The position numbers were made by a program, and so were the translations under genes. Of a stretch of 64,000 nucleotides of DNA, positions 60,423 to 64,000 are shown piece after piece. Numbering within the stretch: position 1 is the first letter of the stretch; every line of letters starts with the position of its first letter. A model generated the notes under the pieces. It saw nothing but the letters and a program-made list of their open reading frames with translations, had not been told where the DNA came from and made no database searches. Source of the stretch: Paenibacillus sp. FSL H7-0331 (GTDB lineage Bacteria > Bacillota > Bacilli > Paenibacillales > NBRC-103111); the NCBI RefSeq assembly GCF_001956045.1, contig NZ_MRTH01000019.1, forward strand, positions 88,030 to 152,029, read 5' to 3'.

Positions 60423-60465
60423 AAAAAGGGCAGACGAATGATTGCATTCGAGCTGCTCTTTTTTA
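60423..60465. terminator. Bidirectional terminator
   Basis: AAAAAAGGGCAG...CGAATG pairs with CATTCG...CTGCTCTTTTTT. It serves the Gly-rich protein gene and the AbrB-family gene on the opposite strand. Confidence 0.85.
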
Positions 60466-60521
60466 TTGTGTCATATGAAGGACTTTGATTCCCTTGGATG
60501 TGTGCTCTTATTGCTGGATAC

Positions 60522-61637
60522 TCAACTTGCTTTATCTGGTAACGGGCCCTCTGGACGCAGCCTTGCTTTGAAAAGTGCCTTCAGTACCGGCGGCACTACG
60601 AGGAAAATAAATAGAGTTCGGAATAACTGGTAACAGGTTACGAATGAGAGATCTGCGTTAACCTCTTTTGCTATAATGCCCATCTGATCCATCCCACCCG
60701 GAGATAAGCTCAAAAAGCTGGTGGACAGCGGTACTGCATGCATGAATGCCAGCAGGAGACTCAAACCGATGGAGCAAGTCAGCAATGCAGCTCCGCTTAA
60801 TAATGCAAGCACCATAATTTTAACTTTGTTGTTCAGGTTTTCAGGCTTCAGCATAAGTCCCAAATAACCGCCAATTAACAATTGTGAAATATTTACAAGT
60901 GACGGGGGTAGAGTGGGTCCTGAAAATCCGGATAGATGGAGAACAATTGTTGCAACCATCGGTCCGAGCAAAAACGCTGTGGGAAATTTAATTTTTTTCC
61001 AAAGTAATGCAAACCCTGTACATACAACGGCATACACCATAATATGCGGGAATAATCCACTCCAGCTCGCGGCGGCGGTTGAGCCAGCAATAGGAAGAGA
61101 ATGGTGCAGTGAGCCGAATAACGGGCTAAAAATGAGCAAAGGGACAAAGAATACAATCATGATGACTCGCGAAATTTGCAAAAAGGTAATCACCGTTAAA
61201 TCAGTCCCTTTGAGCTCCTCGGCCAAAGCGATGATTTGACTCAAACCCCCAGGAATGCTTCCCATCAAGACGGTAGGGAAATCCAGACCGGAAAATTTGG
61301 CTACCAACCAGGCAATGAGGCAGGAACAGACCAGCAGCAGTGCAGTGAGCAGCACCATAGAGGGCAGTTGCTTACCGATTTGTGCAAAAGTCTCCAGTGT
61401 AAATGAGAGCCCCAGCATGTAGCCTACAATAATCATTCCAGTATCGCGCAAGGACCCTGACCAATAAGGTTTAACTTTTTTGGATAGTCGGGATCCTGCA
61501 AAAACCGCAACCATGGGACCCAGCAGCCATGGAATGGGACAATGAATCCATTGAAATAAATACCCGCCAATCACGGCAAGCACCCCGGAATAAAGCAGCT
61601 GTACCCATTTATTATCGGCCGAAAGAGAACTTTTCAT
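60522..61637 (-). CDS. AbrB-family (ammonia monooxygenase-like) membrane protein
   Basis: A 371-residue integral membrane protein with two related halves of about five helices. PIPWLLGPMVAVFAGS and later FPTAFLLGPMVATIVLH are the repeated signature of PF05145, and SLSPGGMDQMGIIA is a conserved loop. The family is annotated as AbrB-type or putative ammonia monooxygenase, but is probably a transporter or regulator of small molecules. ATG 61637 is chosen over TTG 61676. It is divergent from a TetR gene, which likely controls it. Confidence 0.8.
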   Translation of the reverse strand: MKSSLSADNKWVQLLYSGVLAVIGGYLFQWIHCPIPWLLGPMVAVFAGSRLSKKVKPYWSGSLRDTGMIIVGYMLGLSFTLETFAQIGKQLPSMVLLTALLLVCSCLIAWLVAKFSGLDFPTVLMGSIPGGLSQIIALAEELKGTDLTVITFLQISRVIMIVFFVPLLIFSPLFGSLHHSLPIAGSTAAASWSGLFPHIMVYAVVCTGFALLWKKIKFPTAFLLGPMVATIVLHLSGFSGPTLPPSLVNISQLLIGGYLGLMLKPENLNNKVKIMVLALLSGAALLTCSIGLSLLLAFMHAVPLSTSFLSLSPGGMDQMGIIAKEVNADLSFVTCYQLFRTLFIFLVVPPVLKALFKARLRPEGPLPDKAS

Positions 61638-61810
61638 AGCATCATCACTTCTTTTCGCTCGATTGTTGGCGTCCAAAGCACCATGCCTTGGCAGCCCTTT
61701 TCAATATGTAGAAACCAATGAGTTCATTATATGACTGTTGAGTTTTTGGTGTCAACTCCTTTATTGACCGTGTCAGGAAAGCATGTCAGAATAAACAGAG
61801 AGGTGAGGGT

Positions 61811-62695
61811 ATGATTGATCTTGAAGAAATGAAGAAGCGGCAAATTTTACATACAGCCAAGGCTGTTTTTATAGAAAAAGGTTATTTCTCCGCATCGATG
61901 AAGGATATCGCGGAAGCGTGCGGCATGGCCAAAGGCAGTATTTACAAAATATTTGATTCCAAGGAAGATTTGTTTACGGCTGTATTTGAGGATTGTCATC
62001 TCATCATGTTCGAGCTAGCCAGAGAGCTGGATCGCCAACAAGGTGATGTAACGCCTATGGAGAGATTGCGGCGCAGAATTGAATTTCAGCTCCAATATAC
62101 GCTAGAAAATTATTTTTTTCTGAGTGAGTTCAAGGAGCTTCCTATCACCAGTAATGAGAAGTTTGTTACAGTCTGGAAGAAGAAACGTGCTACCATGCTT
62201 ACCTGGCACCGGGATTGTTTTTATGAAGCATACGGAAATCGTATTGAGACATATATTTGGGATATTGTGGCTATATTTAGAGGTCAGCTGAGGGAGTATA
62301 TCACTTACGCTCATCAAAAGGTGATTGCTCTCCCGATGGCTGAACTGGCGCATTTCTTAGTTGAACGGATGGATGCCATTGTTAATGATATACTTCTTAA
62401 ACAGGGCAGACCTGTGCTCAATGAGTCGAGTATTTATTTTAATCACATTAACCCCATCGACTCCCACACACAGAAACAATCGATCCATGATTTTCTGCTA
62501 GCTGTGGCATCCCGTATACAGGAGCTTCCAAAGCCGGAACATGTACGCCACGAGCTGCAGGAAGTGGTCGATTTGCTGCAGCGGGAATTTAAACAGGACG
62601 TCCCTAACAAGACACTGGTTCATGTGTATACCACTTTTCTTGAAACTGTGGTTGAATTGCGGCCTTATGTGAGACAACTATACTTAATGACATAA
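61811..62695 (+). CDS. TetR-family regulator, long C-terminal domain
   Basis: A 294-residue regulator, longer than the usual ~200. The N-terminal helix-turn-helix is standard (FSASMKDIAEACGMAKGSIYKIFDSKEDLF, residues ~24-53). The extended helical domain ends with a second helical region from ~residue 215. It follows GAGAGGTGAGGGT. It is divergent from the AbrB-family membrane protein gene across ~170 bp and is the probable regulator of it. Confidence 0.83.
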   Translation: MIDLEEMKKRQILHTAKAVFIEKGYFSASMKDIAEACGMAKGSIYKIFDSKEDLFTAVFEDCHLIMFELARELDRQQGDVTPMERLRRRIEFQLQYTLENYFFLSEFKELPITSNEKFVTVWKKKRATMLTWHRDCFYEAYGNRIETYIWDIVAIFRGQLREYITYAHQKVIALPMAELAHFLVERMDAIVNDILLKQGRPVLNESSIYFNHINPIDSHTQKQSIHDFLLAVASRIQELPKPEHVRHELQEVVDLLQREFKQDVPNKTLVHVYTTFLETVVELRPYVRQLYLMT

Positions 62696-62761
62696 AATAA
62701 CGTATGGCTTGAATTCCAGGTCAAGCATGCAGCAGTGATTAGAGTTAAAGGAGTGGTTCAT

Positions 62762-63262
62762 TTGAGTGATCAGAAATGGATTGAAACCTACAAATGTTCT
62801 TTACAAAGCTATTCGCTGGAGCAACTAAGGCATATTTCAGAGCAAGGGGTTTGGTCTCTCGGCCAAATGTACAATCACTTGATCCTCGCTTCGCTCGATT
62901 ACCTAGACCAAGTGGAAATGTGTGCGGCAGCTGGTGAAGAGCAAAAGCTCGGGAAGACAGAGGCTGGAGAACATTTGTATCAGCTCGGCGGATTCCCGCC
63001 AATAAAAATCAAGCTGCCGGACGGGCCTGCAAACTCACCCAGCAATACGGAAAGTATAGAAGATCTTATGCGTGGACTCGATCAAGTGTGGCGAAAAATA
63101 AAAGAATGGGAAGGGAAGCTTGATACGATCAACCCAAACTACAAAGTTAAACATGCTGGCTTTGGATGGCTGAACGCGCAGGAGTGGTTTGCTCTTGTCG
63201 ATATGCATTTGCGTCATCACTTGCGTCAAAAGTGTGAACTGGAGGAAGGTTATAAGCATTAG
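62762..63262 (+). CDS. DinB-like (DUF1569/DinB_2) four-helix protein
   Basis: A 166-residue protein of the DinB/YfiT superfamily. His residues expected for metal binding are MYNHLILASLDYLD and DMHLRHHLRQK, near residues 38 and 155. TTG 62762 follows AAAGGAG by 9 bases; the upstream GTG at 62735 has no site. Members are metal-dependent hydrolases or bacillithiol-linked transferases. The role here is unknown. Confidence 0.75.
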   Translation: MSDQKWIETYKCSLQSYSLEQLRHISEQGVWSLGQMYNHLILASLDYLDQVEMCAAAGEEQKLGKTEAGEHLYQLGGFPPIKIKLPDGPANSPSNTESIEDLMRGLDQVWRKIKEWEGKLDTINPNYKVKHAGFGWLNAQEWFALVDMHLRHHLRQKCELEEGYKH

Positions 63263-63294
63263 TAAAATCTATACAACGAAATGTAGGTATATAT

Positions 63295-63804
63295 ATGAAA
63301 ATAAGAAGGGCTGAGTTAGCTGATGCGAAAGGGATTGCCAAAGTACACGTCGATAGCTGGAGAACAACTTACACCCATATTATTTCAGATGACTTCTTAC
63401 ATAATCTTTCCTATGAAAGACGAGAGCAATTATGGAACAATGTCATTCCTCAAGGAATTGTGTTTGTAGCAGTAAATGATGAAGGGAAAATTGTCGGTTT
63501 TGCAGATGGAGGCATAGAACGAAGTGGAAAGTATCTGGATTATGATGGGGAATTAAACGCAATCTATTTGCTTAAAGAATATCAAGGTCAAGGGATAGGA
63601 ACGATACTTGTGAAATCCGTTGTTCATGAATTGAAGCAACTCGGAATGAAATCATTGGTTGTTTTGGTGTTAGAAGATAATAATTCCCGCCTATTTTATG
63701 AAGAGCTTGGGGGAAAGTGCATCGACACCGTGGAGATAGAGTTTTCTGGAAAAAAATTAAAAGAACTTGTATATGGTTGGGATGATATTAATATATTATT
63801 TTGA
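63295..63804 (+). CDS. GNAT-family N-acetyltransferase
   Basis: A 169-residue protein similar to the phosphinothricin/streptothricin-type small GNAT group. The N-terminal strand MKIRRAELADAKGIAKVHVDSWRTTY is typical. The acetyl-CoA motif is LLKEYQGQGIGTILVKSVV (Q-G-x-G), followed by VLEDNNSRLFYEELGG. The start follows AGGTATATAT only weakly. Substrate unknown. Confidence 0.85.
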   Translation: MKIRRAELADAKGIAKVHVDSWRTTYTHIISDDFLHNLSYERREQLWNNVIPQGIVFVAVNDEGKIVGFADGGIERSGKYLDYDGELNAIYLLKEYQGQGIGTILVKSVVHELKQLGMKSLVVLVLEDNNSRLFYEELGGKCIDTVEIEFSGKKLKELVYGWDDINILF

Positions 63805-63868
63805 ACAGTCCCCCAGAATCTTCAGAGGAATGACCATGACCATCTGACAGGCTGAAGCAGAATTCCAT

Positions 63869-63897
63869 TTGAAAAATGGAAAGCGTTGTGCTATCAT
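63869..63897 (+). promoter_or_regulatory. Promoter of the T-box leader
   Basis: TTGAAA (63869-63874), 17-bp spacer, TATCAT (63892-63897), placing the start of transcription just before the leader. Confidence 0.65.
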
Positions 63898-63907
63898 AAA
63901 AACCATC

Positions 63908-64000
63908 ATAAATTGCGATGAAGAGAAAAAAATACGAAGGCTCTTATGTCCAGAGAGCAGAGGGAACGCTGAAACCTTTGCCATAATCCTTGTATGATGT
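63908..64000 (+). ncRNA. T-box riboswitch leader, 5' part (cut by window end)
   Basis: The sequence GCGATGAAGAG, followed by CCAGAGAGCAGAGGGAACG and GCTGAAACC, is the hallmark of T-box Stem I (GA motif, AGAGAG distal element, CTGAAA-ACC). The antiterminator with the TGGN bulge lies beyond the window. The specifier codon cannot be set with confidence from the visible part. The downstream gene should be an aminoacyl-tRNA synthetase or an amino-acid biosynthesis or transport gene. Confidence 0.82.

Noticed and set aside
63796..63984. Minus-strand 62-codon frame at the right edge
   Set aside because: It is the antisense of the promoter and T-box Stem I, without a ribosome binding site.

Overview
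The window looks like chromosomal DNA of a spore-forming Gram-positive bacterium, most probably a Paenibacillus. Supporting signs are strong AAGGAGG-type ribosome binding sites, frequent GTG/TTG starts, a complete GerA-type germinant receptor operon, sigma-A-like promoters with U-tract terminators, a purine-type riboswitch, a T-box leader, and a heterocycloanthracin-type YcaO bacteriocin locus. No rRNA, tRNA, CRISPR array or intact insertion sequence was seen. This is an accessory-rich region; three decayed fragments (a transposase end, an ECF sigma factor, a two-frame remnant near 6.3 kb) and a response regulator with no DNA-binding domain point to gene turnover.

Layout. 0-6.5 kb: a truncated gene, a transposase remnant, a GH88 unsaturated glucuronyl hydrolase, a Rieske oxygenase whose leader carries a variant purine-riboswitch aptamer, an APH-fold kinase and a diverged PurM-like protein. 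6.5-13.2 kb: an AraC regulator divergent from an epoxide hydrolase, a small acidic protein, an NprR/PlcR-like TPR regulator, a small unknown protein, a 4-oxalocrotonate tautomerase-like protein and an MFS transporter. 13.3-19.2 kb: a Fur-box-controlled siderophore uptake operon (binding lipoprotein, two FecCD permeases, a TIM-barrel isomerase) and its Btr-like AraC regulator. 19.4-25.4 kb: a thiazole-peptide (TOMM) locus with a 12-Cys precursor, an ocin-ThiF-type protein, a YcaO cyclodehydratase ending in PxPxP and a SagB dehydrogenase.

25.6-34.5 kb: a lipase-like alpha/beta hydrolase, a TetR-controlled TetX-like monooxygenase with a DUF1772 protein, a two-component pair with a truncated response regulator, a sigma-factor pseudogene, and an ABC exporter preceded by a short leader ORF and a hairpin that covers its ribosome binding site. 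34.7-40.1 kb: a Crp/Fnr regulator followed by a complete group-I-style ECF importer (S, T, fused AA') and two putative hydrolases (MBL and HD). 40.2-44.3 kb: the ger operon. 44.5-48.6 kb: LysR, DJ-1/PfpI, epimerase, SDR and TetR genes.

48.8-59.8 kb: the most interesting part. ATP-grasp ligase, DUF364-like protein, methyltransferase, Nik/Opp-type metal-chelate importer, SbnA-like PLP synthase, CntE-like MFS exporter and a GNAT enzyme all lie on one strand. The importer and exporter resemble those of staphylopine-type metallophore loci, but no CntL or CntM homologue is present. I infer a non-NRPS metallophore pathway built on different chemistry. 60-64 kb: a small Gly-rich membrane protein, an AbrB-family membrane protein and divergent TetR gene, DinB-like and GNAT proteins, and the start of a T-box leader cut by the window edge.
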